A stretch of DNA of 64,000 nt from Bradyrhizobium sp. JYMT SZCCT0180. Its GTDB lineage: Bacteria; Pseudomonadota; Alphaproteobacteria; Rhizobiales; Xanthobacteraceae. A program made the translations under genes and the position numbers. Below are positions 35,277-44,170 of this stretch, piece by piece; position 1 is the first letter of the stretch; the number at the start of each line of letters is the position of its first letter. The notes below the pieces were generated by a model. It was not told where the DNA came from. It did no database searches and worked only from the letters and a program-made list of their open reading frames with translations. The stretch is taken from positions 1 through 64,000 of the forward strand of contig NZ_JAFCLZ010000013.1 of assembly GCF_018130165.1 (NCBI RefSeq), given 5' to 3'.

Positions 35277-35486
35277 TCATGAAGTGGCCCTCCGTCGCTG
35301 GGCTTGCCGCTTGATCGGCACCGCGTCTCGATCGACGAACGCGCGCAGCCCGGCGAGCAAGGAAATCGCAACGCCCAGCAGCAAACTCAGGCCCACGAGA
35401 GACAGGGCCACGACCAGGTTCAGGGATGTGAGCGCAAGCCCCGGCCACGGATTTTCCTTTGCGAGCGACCACAAAAGCGTTGACAT
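35277..35486 (-). CDS. Small single-pass membrane protein, copy B
   Basis: 69 residues: STLLWSLAKENPWPGLALTS, then a helix (LNLVVALSLVGLSLLLGVAI), then a basic tail. GGAG lies eight bases before ATG 35486. Paralogue of 30530-30733. A TetR-type operator (35504-35520) sits 18 bp upstream, in the region shared with the divergent Cys-rich gene at 35661. Confidence 0.65.
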   Translation of the reverse strand: MSTLLWSLAKENPWPGLALTSLNLVVALSLVGLSLLLGVAISLLAGLRAFVDRDAVPIKRQAQRRRATS

Positions 35487-35503
35487 TCTCGATCTCCGAA
35501 ATA

Positions 35504-35520
35504 AACTATACCGTATAGTT
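35504..35520. promoter_or_regulatory. TetR-type operator AACTATAC-C-GTATAGTT
   Basis: Perfect 8-bp arms around one base. The same palindrome occurs at 45494-45510 and, imperfectly, at 37806-37824 beside a TetR gene. Here it lies between a small membrane gene (minus) and a Cys-rich exported gene (plus). Confidence 0.75.
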
Positions 35521-35660
35521 CATATACATCCCGAACCGCGGGGTGTGTCGAGAGCGAAGACTCACAAGCTCGTGTTTAGGCAGTTCGACGGGCGGGAATC
35601 GGAGCGTGACGCTGCGTTCCCGTTCGAAAGCGCGATGCCCAGCAGAAGAAAGGATACTGT

Positions 35661-35948
35661 ATGTTCAAGTACACATTAGTCGTCATGCTCGCGGCTATGT
35701 TCGGCAATGGGACTGCCATTGCGCAGGAGAACCGCGGCACTGCCGAGCAGAGGGCCGCATGCGCGCCTGACGCCTTCCGGCTGTGCCTTAGCTACATCCC
35801 CGACGCCACGAATGTGGAGGCCTGTCTCAGGCAAAGAAAATCGGACCTGAGTGATGCTTGCAGAGCCATCTTCGATCACGCTGCGGAAGCTGCTTCGGTC
35901 AGGACAATAGGATCGCCCCGGTACCGCGGCGCGAGAGATGAGGAATGA
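35661..35948 (+). CDS. Exported Cys-rich protein (GLG1-like repeat), copy B
   Basis: 95 residues. Signal peptide FKYTLVVMLAAMFGNGTAIA, then ENRGTAEQRAACAPDAFRLC, LSYIPDATNVEACLRQRKSD and LSDACRAIFDHAAE. It is nearly superimposable on copy A (30226-30513). Divergent from the membrane protein copy B. The palindrome at 35504 may control it. Confidence 0.75.
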   Translation: MFKYTLVVMLAAMFGNGTAIAQENRGTAEQRAACAPDAFRLCLSYIPDATNVEACLRQRKSDLSDACRAIFDHAAEAASVRTIGSPRYRGARDEE

Positions 35949-35952
35949 TCGC

Positions 35953-36393
35953 ATGAACACGATTTATTATGCTCCCGCCTTCGCCGCGTTCGGAGGCTCG
36001 GCCTTCGGAGCGATCTCCACGATCGTAACTGGATGGGTGACTCGGCGCCGCAGGCTTCGCGAGCGCCACTATTCCCGGTCGATTTCCAAGCGTGAGCGGC
36101 TCTATCGAAGCTTCATCGAGGAGGCCTCCCGAGTCTACGCCGACGCGCTCATCAGCGACAAATCCGAGATTCCGCAACTGGTCAATCTGTATGCGCTCAT
36201 AGGGCGGATGAGGATTCTGTCCAGTGATCAAGTGGTTCAAGCCGCGGAGCGGGCAGGTCGCGTGATTATCGAAACCTACCTGTCACCGAACCGCGAATTT
36301 GGCGATCTGCCTGAGTTCCTGGAGGAAATGGATCCCTTGCGTGGTTTCGGGGAAGCCTGCCGACGTGAATTGCATTCGATCCCATCTCACTGA
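35953..36393 (+). CDS. Membrane-anchored hypothetical protein
   Basis: 146 residues from ATG 35953. A short N-terminal hydrophobic segment (APAFAAFGGSAFGAISTIVT) is followed by a helical cytoplasmic part (RERLYRSFIEEASRVYADAL, IPQLVNLYALIGRMRILSSD). I recall similar rhizobial hypothetical proteins. It begins 4 bp after the Cys-rich gene and precedes a TetR gene by 11 bp, so all three may be cotranscribed. Function unknown. Confidence 0.7.
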   Translation: MNTIYYAPAFAAFGGSAFGAISTIVTGWVTRRRRLRERHYSRSISKRERLYRSFIEEASRVYADALISDKSEIPQLVNLYALIGRMRILSSDQVVQAAERAGRVIIETYLSPNREFGDLPEFLEEMDPLRGFGEACRRELHSIPSH

Positions 36394-36404
36394 GGTCCCA
36401 AGCG

Positions 36405-37058
36405 ATGCAGGAACACATACCTCAGGCCGGATCGCCGTGCATTCGTCAACGGATCGTACAAGCGGCGATCCGATTGCACCGCAAAATGGGGTTCAGGAAG
36501 ACTACCGTCGCCGATATCGCTCGTGGCGCGTCGATGTCGCCCGCCAACGTCTACCGCTTCTTCGCTTCAAAGCAGGCGATCGAAGAGGCGGTCGTAGCGG
36601 ATTTGTTCGAACAGGTCTCGGCGGCCGCAACGCTTGCAGCTCTCTTGAGCGGCTCGGCCCTGGAGCGTCTAACGGCCGCTTTGAGCGCAATCTCGCAGTT
36701 GCACGAGCATCGGCTGGAAAACGACAGCAAACTGCACGAATTGGTCGCTGCGGCGGTACGCGGGAACTGGGCAGTCGCCCAGTCTTACGCAGACCGGGTC
36801 CGGGGGCTTGTGCGCACGATCATTGTCGGCGGACAGGCGAGCGGCGAACTGCGACCGGGAAGTCCGATGGCGATGACGTGTTGCCTGCTTGAAGCAATGG
36901 ACGGATATCTCAATCCGTCGCGGATCAAGCCGGCTACCGTTCGGCCCGCGTTTGACGAGATGATGGATTTCTGCGCAAGCGCCCTGCATCTCGTACCGTG
37001 GGTTCAGTCGATCGACCTGGCCGCCGACTTAAGTCCCCAGGCCGTGGCGCAAGGATAG
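36405..37058 (+). CDS. TetR-family regulator 1
   Basis: 217 residues with an N-terminal TetR domain: RIVQAAIRLHRKMGFRKTTV then ADIARGASMSPANVYRFFAS, where the recognition helix is SPANVYRFF. The C-terminal ligand domain is helical and includes ETLDGYL-like LLEAMDGYLNPSRI. It faces a second, convergent TetR gene (37076-37738) with only 17 bp between their stops. Its own operator was not identified. Confidence 0.85.
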   Translation: MQEHIPQAGSPCIRQRIVQAAIRLHRKMGFRKTTVADIARGASMSPANVYRFFASKQAIEEAVVADLFEQVSAAATLAALLSGSALERLTAALSAISQLHEHRLENDSKLHELVAAAVRGNWAVAQSYADRVRGLVRTIIVGGQASGELRPGSPMAMTCCLLEAMDGYLNPSRIKPATVRPAFDEMMDFCASALHLVPWVQSIDLAADLSPQAVAQG

Positions 37059-37075
37059 CGAGCGGGGTGGCTGAT

Positions 37076-37738
37076 TCACGGCCTCCAGTCTGCCTCGCAA
37101 GCCGCAAGAAAGAAATTGACCCTTTCGTGCAGGAACGTCGGCAGCTCTTTTTTGAGATCCTTCAGGTCCTCACCCATCAGAGATCTCATAAGCATTGGAA
37201 GCAGGATGAGATCCATGAACATCTGGGCGGTCGCTACGCTCCGCTTTGCGCTGAAAGGTCCTTTAGGTGAGCGCGCGATCCTCTGCGTTGCCTCGTTCAA
37301 GAGTTGCGATACTGCCCCAGCCGCGCGGTCGCGCGCCGCGTCGTGAACATTTCGGCTTAACTCGGGAAATCGCCGTGCCTCGGCGATCGTCGCGCGCGTG
37401 AGGTCCAACGTGTCCTCGACGAATCTCTCCACGATCTCGATGCCGAGGTTGGTGAGTTTTTCCTGGATGGTGCGGCCTGCCGGCGTGAACCCCTCGAAAT
37501 CTGTCAATCCATTGATGGTTCGGGCCACCACCGCGACGAACAGCGCCTCCTTGCCGGGGAAATGCGCATAGATGGTCGGCTTGCTTGCAGGGGCCAACTC
37601 GGAGATGTCGTCGATGCTGGCACTCCGAAAACCTTTCTCGAGAAAGAGCTGCTGGGCTGCATCGAGAATTCGCTCTTGCACGTCGCCGGCAAGGTCCTTG
37701 GGCGGCCTGCCGCGTTTCGGGCTTTTGTTCTTCGCCAT
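37076..37738 (-). CDS. TetR-family regulator 2, candidate efflux repressor
   Basis: 220 residues. AT-hook-like SPKRGRPPKDL precedes the TetR domain (ERILDAAQQLFLEKGFRSAS, SKPTIYAHFPGKEALF). The C-terminal part matches AcrR/TetR_C-type ligand domains. ATG 37738 is chosen because AGGAG lies six bases upstream; the GTG at 37741 is less likely. It is divergent from the RND efflux operon and the region between holds an operator-like palindrome (37806-37824), so it probably represses both. Confidence 0.85.
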   Translation of the reverse strand: MAKNKSPKRGRPPKDLAGDVQERILDAAQQLFLEKGFRSASIDDISELAPASKPTIYAHFPGKEALFVAVVARTINGLTDFEGFTPAGRTIQEKLTNLGIEIVERFVEDTLDLTRATIAEARRFPELSRNVHDAARDRAAGAVSQLLNEATQRIARSPKGPFSAKRSVATAQMFMDLILLPMLMRSLMGEDLKDLKKELPTFLHERVNFFLAACEADWRP

Positions 37739-37805
37739 CACGATCTCCTAATTACGATTTTGTAGATCCCGCTTGACATGCACGGAAAGAAAATGCAAGG
37801 AAAAG

Positions 37806-37824
37806 AAAATATACGGTTTAGTGT
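37806..37824. promoter_or_regulatory. Imperfect TetR-type operator in the efflux divergon
   Basis: AAAATATACGGTTTAGTGT matches the 19-bp palindrome at 45493-45511 at 16 positions. It lies between TetR 2 and the first gene of the efflux operon; TTGACA is found 28 bp before it at 37773. Confidence 0.55.
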
Positions 37825-37942
37825 AGTTAGAGCCACCGCAGACGGCTTTGATTGCCGGGCCTGCGAAGCTCATCCGGATGACCGGCCAGCCGCCACATGC
37901 GCCCTCGGCCGCCCATCGTCCGAGCAACCTGAGGAGATCGTC

Positions 37943-38809
37943 GTGACTGTGTGCAGGTCGGATTCGCCAATCGTGGAGCAGGGCATTCTGCTGCGTGAAT
38001 TGAATCACCGGATCGATAGTGGGCTCGCCTCGGCGATCAACCTAGTCTCGGCCGCGGCGGTTCGGGTTGAGGGGGCGGAGGCCAAGCGCGCCTTAAGCGA
38101 CGTGGTCGAACTGTTGCATGGTCATGCCGATGTGCAGCAGGCGCTCGCAATGCCCAAGGGCAAGGCGCTGATCGACGCCGCGACATACATCCGCATGATG
38201 GGCAGCGCCATGCGCCGTTCGTTGCTGGATCGAATGAATATCCGGCTGGCATTTGCAACCGAATCTCTTCCGCTCGAACCGGAGCGATGCCGGCGGCTCG
38301 GATTGATTGTTCACGGGCTCGTAACCAATGCCGCGAAGCATGCGTGCTTCGACGCGCGGAGCGGAGAGATCAGGGTCAAATTGACACGGACCGGAGCGCT
38401 GGTGAATTGCGTCGTTCTGGACAATGGGTCGCGGGCGGCACGGGGCGCTGCGGGCCGCGGCCTTCGGATCAGCAATGATCTTGCCAAGGACCTCGGTGGC
38501 CGAGTCGAGCACGGCTCCGGCGATGAATTCACATCCGTCGTTCTATCGTTTCCTCTGTCGGCGCGCGAGCGGCAGGCGAATAGTGCGATCGCGGAGCGTC
38601 GCATCATACGGTCGCCTCGCCGGCTAAGAGCCAACCTATCCGATGCCTCGGCGGTTTGCACAGGAGCGAGCTCCCCGGATCGGGACAGCAGCCCCGTTGC
38701 AACACGACCGGCTCCAATTCCGGCTCGCGGAGCCCAGCCAATCTCTGCCGGTCCAGCGGATCCGTTGGGCGCGTTGTTGTCATCTGGTCAGCGCATGGAC
38801 GTGTCATGA
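37943..38809 (+). CDS. HisKA_2-like histidine kinase, cytoplasmic
   Basis: 288 residues from GTG 37943, chosen because GAGGAG lies six bases before it; the open frame reaches 37778, but that start would lie upstream of the operator. LLRELNHRIDSGL has the phospho-His (~22) as in HWE/HisKA_2 kinases, LVTNAAKHACF (~129) is the N-box and VLDNGS (~160) the G1 box. There is no sensory domain. The last ~80 residues are Pro/Ser/Ala-rich. It overlaps the first adaptor gene by 4 bp, an unusual first gene for an efflux operon. Paralogue of 15202-15870. Confidence 0.7.
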   Translation: MTVCRSDSPIVEQGILLRELNHRIDSGLASAINLVSAAAVRVEGAEAKRALSDVVELLHGHADVQQALAMPKGKALIDAATYIRMMGSAMRRSLLDRMNIRLAFATESLPLEPERCRRLGLIVHGLVTNAAKHACFDARSGEIRVKLTRTGALVNCVVLDNGSRAARGAAGRGLRISNDLAKDLGGRVEHGSGDEFTSVVLSFPLSARERQANSAIAERRIIRSPRRLRANLSDASAVCTGASSPDRDSSPVATRPAPIPARGAQPISAGPADPLGALLSSGQRMDVS

Positions 38810-39936
38810 AACATACTACGAACCAAACTGAAGTCGTTGAAACTGCCCGCAAATGCAAGTTGAGGGGTCCCGGCATCCTGGCGGCCGCGCTTGTCGCCAT
38901 CGCGTTGAGTGGCTGCAACGATCCTGCCACCGCTCCCGTCGCGCGCGCGGCGATCGTGCGCACGGAGATCGTGCAGCCGCGTGACCGGCAAGCCTCCGTT
39001 ACCCTGACCGGCGAAATCCAGGCCCGGTTTCGCGCGGATCTCTCGTTCCGCGTCAGTGGACGTGTGCTCGTGCGCTATGTCGATGTTGGCGCCCACGTCG
39101 AGGCTGGCGCAGTCCTGGCTCTGCTCGATCCAGCGGAGCAGCAGGCCGACGTCGATGCCGCGACCGCGGCGGTGCTGGCCGCAGAATCTCAGCTGCGCGT
39201 GGCCAAGGTAACCTTCGAACGGCAGAAGGCGCTGATCGCAAGCGGTTTCACCACGCGGACGGTTTACGATCAGGCGCAGGAAGGCCTGCGGACCGCAGAA
39301 GGTGCGCTTGAAGCAGCAAAAGCGGGGTTGGGGACGTCGAAAGACGCCCTTGGCTACACGGCGTTGCGCGCAGAAGCGGCAGGTGTGGTCACCGCTCGCA
39401 ATCTGGAAGTCGGCCAGGTGGTACAGGCCGCGCAGCCGGTTTTCTCCCTGGCGCAGGACGGGGAACGCGATGCCGTGTTTGACATCTACGAATCCCTTTT
39501 GTTTGGCGATCTCGATGACAGCCGCGTATCGCTGGCGCTTGTCTCCGACACAGGCGTGACGGCGAGCGGGCATGTCAGGGAAGTCTCGCCCGCGATTGAC
39601 GCGAAGAGCGCAACCATCCGCGTCAAGGTTGCCATCCATGATCCATCGGCCGCGTTGACGCTTGGAAGCGCCGTCGCAGGAACCGTCAAAGCGAAAGCCC
39701 AGCAGCAGATCGCATTGCCCTGGAGTGCATTGGCGGCGGCGGGATCGAAGCCCGCGGTTTGGACCGTCGATCCGGCGACCAAAACGGCTGCTCTCAAGCC
39801 GGTGACGATCGGCGGTTATGAAGCCCGTGAAGTGCTGATCAAGGCGGGCCTCGAGCCGGGCGAACGTGTCGTGATCGATGGCAGCAAGCTGCTGAGCGTT
39901 GGCCAGGCCGTGACATATGAGGGAGATCGGTCATGA
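38806..39936 (+). CDS. RND efflux adaptor lipoprotein 1
   Basis: 376 residues from ATG 38806 (ATGA overlap with the kinase-like gene). After a basic start, AAALVAIALSGC gives a lipobox with Cys ~35. The body is a membrane-fusion protein: RFRADLSFRVSGRVLVRYVD for the first lipoyl half, a coiled hairpin (AESQLRVAKVTFERQKALIA), the second lipoyl half (AAGVVTARNLEVGQVVQAAQ) and beta-barrel. It links the RND pump to an outer-membrane channel; no channel gene is present in the operon. Confidence 0.85.
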   Translation: MKHTTNQTEVVETARKCKLRGPGILAAALVAIALSGCNDPATAPVARAAIVRTEIVQPRDRQASVTLTGEIQARFRADLSFRVSGRVLVRYVDVGAHVEAGAVLALLDPAEQQADVDAATAAVLAAESQLRVAKVTFERQKALIASGFTTRTVYDQAQEGLRTAEGALEAAKAGLGTSKDALGYTALRAEAAGVVTARNLEVGQVVQAAQPVFSLAQDGERDAVFDIYESLLFGDLDDSRVSLALVSDTGVTASGHVREVSPAIDAKSATIRVKVAIHDPSAALTLGSAVAGTVKAKAQQQIALPWSALAAAGSKPAVWTVDPATKTAALKPVTIGGYEAREVLIKAGLEPGERVVIDGSKLLSVGQAVTYEGDRS

Positions 39937-41003
39937 AGAAGCGAGCCATGATTGCAGCCGGCACGTTCGTATCGGCGCTGGTGCTGGCCGGATGTCAGCA
40001 GGACGCGAAAGCGCCCGAGCCTGTGCGACCCGTGCTGTCGATGGTCCTTGAGCCGAGCCGCACGGACGGCATGGTCGCCGTGGGCGTTGTTGAGCCGCAG
40101 TACAAGACCAATCTCGCGTTCCGCGTCCTGGGACGTCTGACCGGGCGTCCCGTCTCCGTTGGTGACCTCGTCAGCGAAGGACAAACTGTCGGTATCATCG
40201 ATCCCACGGCTCTTGAGCTTGCGGTACGCTCGGCCAAGGCGGAGCTTACGAAGGCCGAGGCGCAGCTGGCGACCGTAACGGCGACGGAGCAGCGGCAGCG
40301 GACCCTCATCACCACCGACGCCACCACAAAGCAGACACTGGACAATGCCGAGCAGGCGCGGGCCGGCGCCGCCGCGTCGGTGGCGCACGCACAGGCGAAC
40401 TTGATCAAGGCGATCGAGCAACGGAGCTATGCACAGATCAAGGCCGATTTCGCCGGCGTCGTCACCGCGGTAGGCGCAGAAGTCGGACAGGTGGTCTCTC
40501 CAGGCCAAAATGTCGTGACAGTTGCGAGGCCGGACATCAGGGAGGCGGTGGTCGATATCGGGGAGGATTTCCCGGTGCCGCTTGAAATTGACTTGCCATT
40601 CACAGTCGGCTTGCAGCTGCTCCCCGCCGTGCAGGTCGAAGGCAAGGTTCGCGAGATCGCCCCGCAGGCGGACCCGGCGACGCGCCTGCGGCGAGTCCGC
40701 ATCGCCCTGAACAATCCCCCTGAAAGCTTCCGCTTGGGCACGACCGTTACGGCGAAGCTCGGCAAAGAGCAAAGTCCGACATTGCGCGTCCCCGCCTCAG
40801 CGGTGCTCGCCAAGGATGGCGCGAATTTCGTCTGGGTCGTCGATCAGCGTGAGAGCACCGTGTCGCTGCACAAGGTTGATCTCGCCGGGGACCCCGCAGA
40901 TGCCCGCGTCGCCAGCGGGCTTGCGCCCGGTGCGCGCATCGTGACCGCCGGAATCCACAGCCTCACGCCGGGGCAACACGTTCGTATCAAAAAGGATCAG
41001 TAG
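39933..41003 (+). CDS. RND efflux adaptor lipoprotein 2
   Basis: 356 residues, overlapping adaptor 1 by 4 bp. Lipobox VLAGC near residue 20, then YKTNLAFRVLGRLTGRPVSV for lipoyl half one, helical hairpin LTKAEAQLATVTATEQRQRT, and DFAGVVTAVGAEVGQVVSPG for half two. It is related to but clearly distinct from adaptor 1. Two adaptors for one pump recall systems where a hetero-hexamer forms (as MdtNOP/TriAB-like arrangements). Confidence 0.85.
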   Translation: MKKRAMIAAGTFVSALVLAGCQQDAKAPEPVRPVLSMVLEPSRTDGMVAVGVVEPQYKTNLAFRVLGRLTGRPVSVGDLVSEGQTVGIIDPTALELAVRSAKAELTKAEAQLATVTATEQRQRTLITTDATTKQTLDNAEQARAGAAASVAHAQANLIKAIEQRSYAQIKADFAGVVTAVGAEVGQVVSPGQNVVTVARPDIREAVVDIGEDFPVPLEIDLPFTVGLQLLPAVQVEGKVREIAPQADPATRLRRVRIALNNPPESFRLGTTVTAKLGKEQSPTLRVPASAVLAKDGANFVWVVDQRESTVSLHKVDLAGDPADARVASGLAPGARIVTAGIHSLTPGQHVRIKKDQ

Positions 41004-41005
41004 CC

Positions 41006-44000
41006 ATGAAGTCGTTCAACCTTTCCGACTGGGCACTCGAACATCGTTCGCTCGTCTGGTATTTCATGATCGCCTTCATGGCGGCAGGCTTCTTTGCGTA
41101 CCTTCAGCTAGGTCGTCAGGAAGATCCCGACTTCACCATCAAAACCATGGTGATCCAGGCGCAGTGGCCGGGCGCATCGCCCGAAGAAGTGACGCGCCAG
41201 GTCACTGACAGGATCGAAAAGAAGCTCGAGGAGCTGGAAACGCTCGACTACACCAAGAGCGTGACGGTCGCCGGCCAGACCACCGTATTCGTGTACTTGC
41301 GCGACACGACAAAGGCGGCTGAGGTCAAGCCGACCTGGGTCCGCGTCCGCAACATGATCGCGGATATCAAGGGTGATTTTCCGCAAGGAGTGGTCGGACC
41401 GGGCTTCAACGATCGCTTCGGAGACGTGTTCGGTAACATCTATGCCTTCACCAGCGACGGCTTGACCCAGCGTCAGCTGCGCGACGAGGTCGAGGGTATC
41501 CGCGCCAAGGTCTTGACCGTGCAGGACGTGGGTAAGGTCGACATTCTGGGAACGCAGGAGGAGGTGATCTACCTCGAATTCTCCACGCGGAAGATCGCGG
41601 CACTTGGCCTCGACGTTCGCTCGATCATGGCCTCCCTGCAGGGCCAAAACGCGGTCGCGCCGTCCGGGGTGTTCCAGGAGGGTCCCGAGCGCCTCAGCGT
41701 GCGGGTGAACGGCCGGTTCACGTCGGAGGCAAGCCTTAACGCGGTCAATCTCCGTATCAACGACCGCTTCTTTCCGCTGACCGACGTCGCGACCATCACA
41801 CGCGGTTATGCCGATCCGCCCAAGACCTTGTTCAGGTACAACGGCCAGCCTGCAATCGGGCTTGCCATCGGCATGAAGACCGGCGCAAACCTGCTTCACT
41901 TCGGCGAGGCGCTGAAGGAGGAAATGTCAAAGGTCATTGCCGACCTGCCGATCGGCGTCGGCGTTCATCTGGTTGCCAATCAGCCCGTCGTCGTCGAGCA
42001 TGCCGTGTCGGGCTTCACCCATGCGTTGTTTGAAGCCGTGGTCATCGTTCTCGCTATCAGCTTCCTCAGCTTAGGCATGCGCGCCGGGCTTGTCGTCGCA
42101 ATTGCGATCCCGCTGGTTCTCGCCATCACCTTCGTGGTGATGGCCTATGCCGACATTTCATTGCAGAGAATTTCGCTGGGTGCATTGATCATCGCGCTGG
42201 GCCTTCTGGTCGATGACGCCATGATTGCCGTCGAAATGATGGTGGCCCGACTGGAGGCCGGCGATCCCCTGGAGAAGGCGGCGACCCACGTCTATACGTC
42301 GACCGCTTTTCCCATGCTGACGGGCACGCTGGTCACCGTCGCGGGCTTCATCCCGATTGGGCTGAACAGCAGCAATGCCGGCGAATTTACCTTCACCCTG
42401 TTCGTGGTGATTGCGGTCTCCCTGATCGTGTCGTGGATCGTCGCGGTGCTGTTCACCCCGCTGCTCGGCGTCACCATCCTGCCCGCAAAGATGAAGGGGC
42501 ACCATGGAGAGAAGGGCCGGATGGCGCGGATGTTCGCCCGCCTGCTGCTCGTCTGCATGCATCACCGTTGGATCACCGTCGGCGTGACGGTTGCAGCATT
42601 CTTCGTTGCGTTGTTCGGCATGACGTTCGTGCAGCAGCAGTTCTTTCCTTCGTCGGACCGTGACGAACTGGTGATCGACTGGAACTTGCCGCAAAATGCC
42701 TCGATTGCAGACACCAATGCGCAGATGGCGCGCTTCGAGCGCGAGCAGCTGCAGGGCAATGGCTCCGTGGAGCATTGGTCGACTTATGTCGGCACCGGCG
42801 CGCCGCGGTTCGTGCTGTCGTTCGACGTACAGACGGCCAATACATGGTTTGGCCAGCAAGTCATTGTGACCAAGGGCGGCATAAAGGCGCGCGACCTCGT
42901 CAAGGCGCAATTTGAGGAATATCTGAGGAAGACGTTTCCCGGTACCGACACCTACGTCAAGTTGCTCGAGGTCGGCCCGCCGGTGGGACGTCCTGTGCAA
43001 TACCGCGTAAGCGGGCCAGACGTCGCGAAGGTCCGGGATATCTCGCAGGAACTCGCGGGCATCGTCCGGAGCGTCCCCGATCTCGGCAACGTCGTGTTCG
43101 ACTGGATGGAGCCTGCGCGCGTCGTCAAGGTCGACGTTCTCCAGGACAAGGCGCGCCAGCTCGGCGTGACCTCGGAAGACATCGCCACGACCCTGAACTC
43201 GGTGCTCGAGGGCACGCCGATCACACAGGTTCGCGACAGCATCTATCTCGTCAATGTCACTGGACGCGCTACCGCGGCCGAACGCGGCTCGATCGATACG
43301 CTCCGAGATCTGCAGTTAGCGGGGCAGGGCGGGCAGTCGGTGCCGCTCGGGGCTGTGGCCAACCTGCGCTACGAGATCGAGCAGCCGACGATATGGCGCC
43401 GCGCGCGGATTCCCACGATCACGCTGAAGGCTGGCATCGTCACCAACGTCCAGCCGAAGACGATCATGGATCAGTTGGCGCCGAGGGTGACGGAGTTTAC
43501 CAAAGGACTGCCGGCGGACTATTCGGTGGCGATCGGCGGCTCCGTCGAGGAGAGCGCCAAGAGCCAGGCGCCGATCGTGGCCATCGTTCCCCTGATGCTT
43601 TTCGTCATGGCCACGATCTTGATGGTTCAGCTGCAAAGCTTCCATCGCCTGTTCCTGGTGTTTGCGGTCGCGCCGCTCGCGGTGATCGGCGTCGTCATGG
43701 CCATGCTGCCGAGCGGCTCGCCGCTCGGGTTCGTTGCCATCCTCGGCGTGCTGGCACTCATCGGTATTCTGGTCCGAAACTCCGTGATTCTGATCGTGCA
43801 GATTGAGGATCTGAGGAAGGAGGGACGCCGGGCCTGGGACGCCGTGGTGGAAGCGACTGAGCATCGCATGCGGCCGATCATCCTGACCGCGGCCGCCGCT
43901 AGTCTCGCGCTGATTCCGATCGCGCGCGAGATTTTCTGGGGTCCGATGGCCTACGCGATGATGGGCGGCATCATCGTCGGCACGCTGCTGACGCTCCTGT

Positions 44001-44158
44001 TCCTGCCGGCGCTCTATGTGGCGTGGTTCCGGATCCACCCCGAACATGACGATGGCCGGCCAATGCCCGAGGCTATGGACTTGACGCAACACGCCCCGTC
44101 ATCGGAGCGCGTACCCCCGCAGAACGAGCCGACACCGGTTCTCGAGACGCAACTTTAA
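41006..44158 (+). CDS. RND family efflux permease
   Basis: 1050 residues, the usual length of an RND pump, with twelve membrane helices in two halves and two large periplasmic domains (markers QAQWPGASPEEVTRQVTDRI near the start of the first). The proton-relay helix reads ALGLLVDDAMIAVEMMVARL with the Asp pair. Porter-domain and docking phrases continue to VIDWNLPQNAS and beyond. It follows adaptor 2 by 2 bp. The AcrB-like substrate range cannot be predicted; the pump is of the lower-identity HAE1-like type seen in rhizobia. Confidence 0.92.
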   Translation: MKSFNLSDWALEHRSLVWYFMIAFMAAGFFAYLQLGRQEDPDFTIKTMVIQAQWPGASPEEVTRQVTDRIEKKLEELETLDYTKSVTVAGQTTVFVYLRDTTKAAEVKPTWVRVRNMIADIKGDFPQGVVGPGFNDRFGDVFGNIYAFTSDGLTQRQLRDEVEGIRAKVLTVQDVGKVDILGTQEEVIYLEFSTRKIAALGLDVRSIMASLQGQNAVAPSGVFQEGPERLSVRVNGRFTSEASLNAVNLRINDRFFPLTDVATITRGYADPPKTLFRYNGQPAIGLAIGMKTGANLLHFGEALKEEMSKVIADLPIGVGVHLVANQPVVVEHAVSGFTHALFEAVVIVLAISFLSLGMRAGLVVAIAIPLVLAITFVVMAYADISLQRISLGALIIALGLLVDDAMIAVEMMVARLEAGDPLEKAATHVYTSTAFPMLTGTLVTVAGFIPIGLNSSNAGEFTFTLFVVIAVSLIVSWIVAVLFTPLLGVTILPAKMKGHHGEKGRMARMFARLLLVCMHHRWITVGVTVAAFFVALFGMTFVQQQFFPSSDRDELVIDWNLPQNASIADTNAQMARFEREQLQGNGSVEHWSTYVGTGAPRFVLSFDVQTANTWFGQQVIVTKGGIKARDLVKAQFEEYLRKTFPGTDTYVKLLEVGPPVGRPVQYRVSGPDVAKVRDISQELAGIVRSVPDLGNVVFDWMEPARVVKVDVLQDKARQLGVTSEDIATTLNSVLEGTPITQVRDSIYLVNVTGRATAAERGSIDTLRDLQLAGQGGQSVPLGAVANLRYEIEQPTIWRRARIPTITLKAGIVTNVQPKTIMDQLAPRVTEFTKGLPADYSVAIGGSVEESAKSQAPIVAIVPLMLFVMATILMVQLQSFHRLFLVFAVAPLAVIGVVMAMLPSGSPLGFVAILGVLALIGILVRNSVILIVQIEDLRKEGRRAWDAVVEATEHRMRPIILTAAAASLALIPIAREIFWGPMAYAMMGGIIVGTLLTLLFLPALYVAWFRIHPEHDDGRPMPEAMDLTQHAPSSERVPPQNEPTPVLETQL

Positions 44159-44170
44159 AAGGAAAACACA

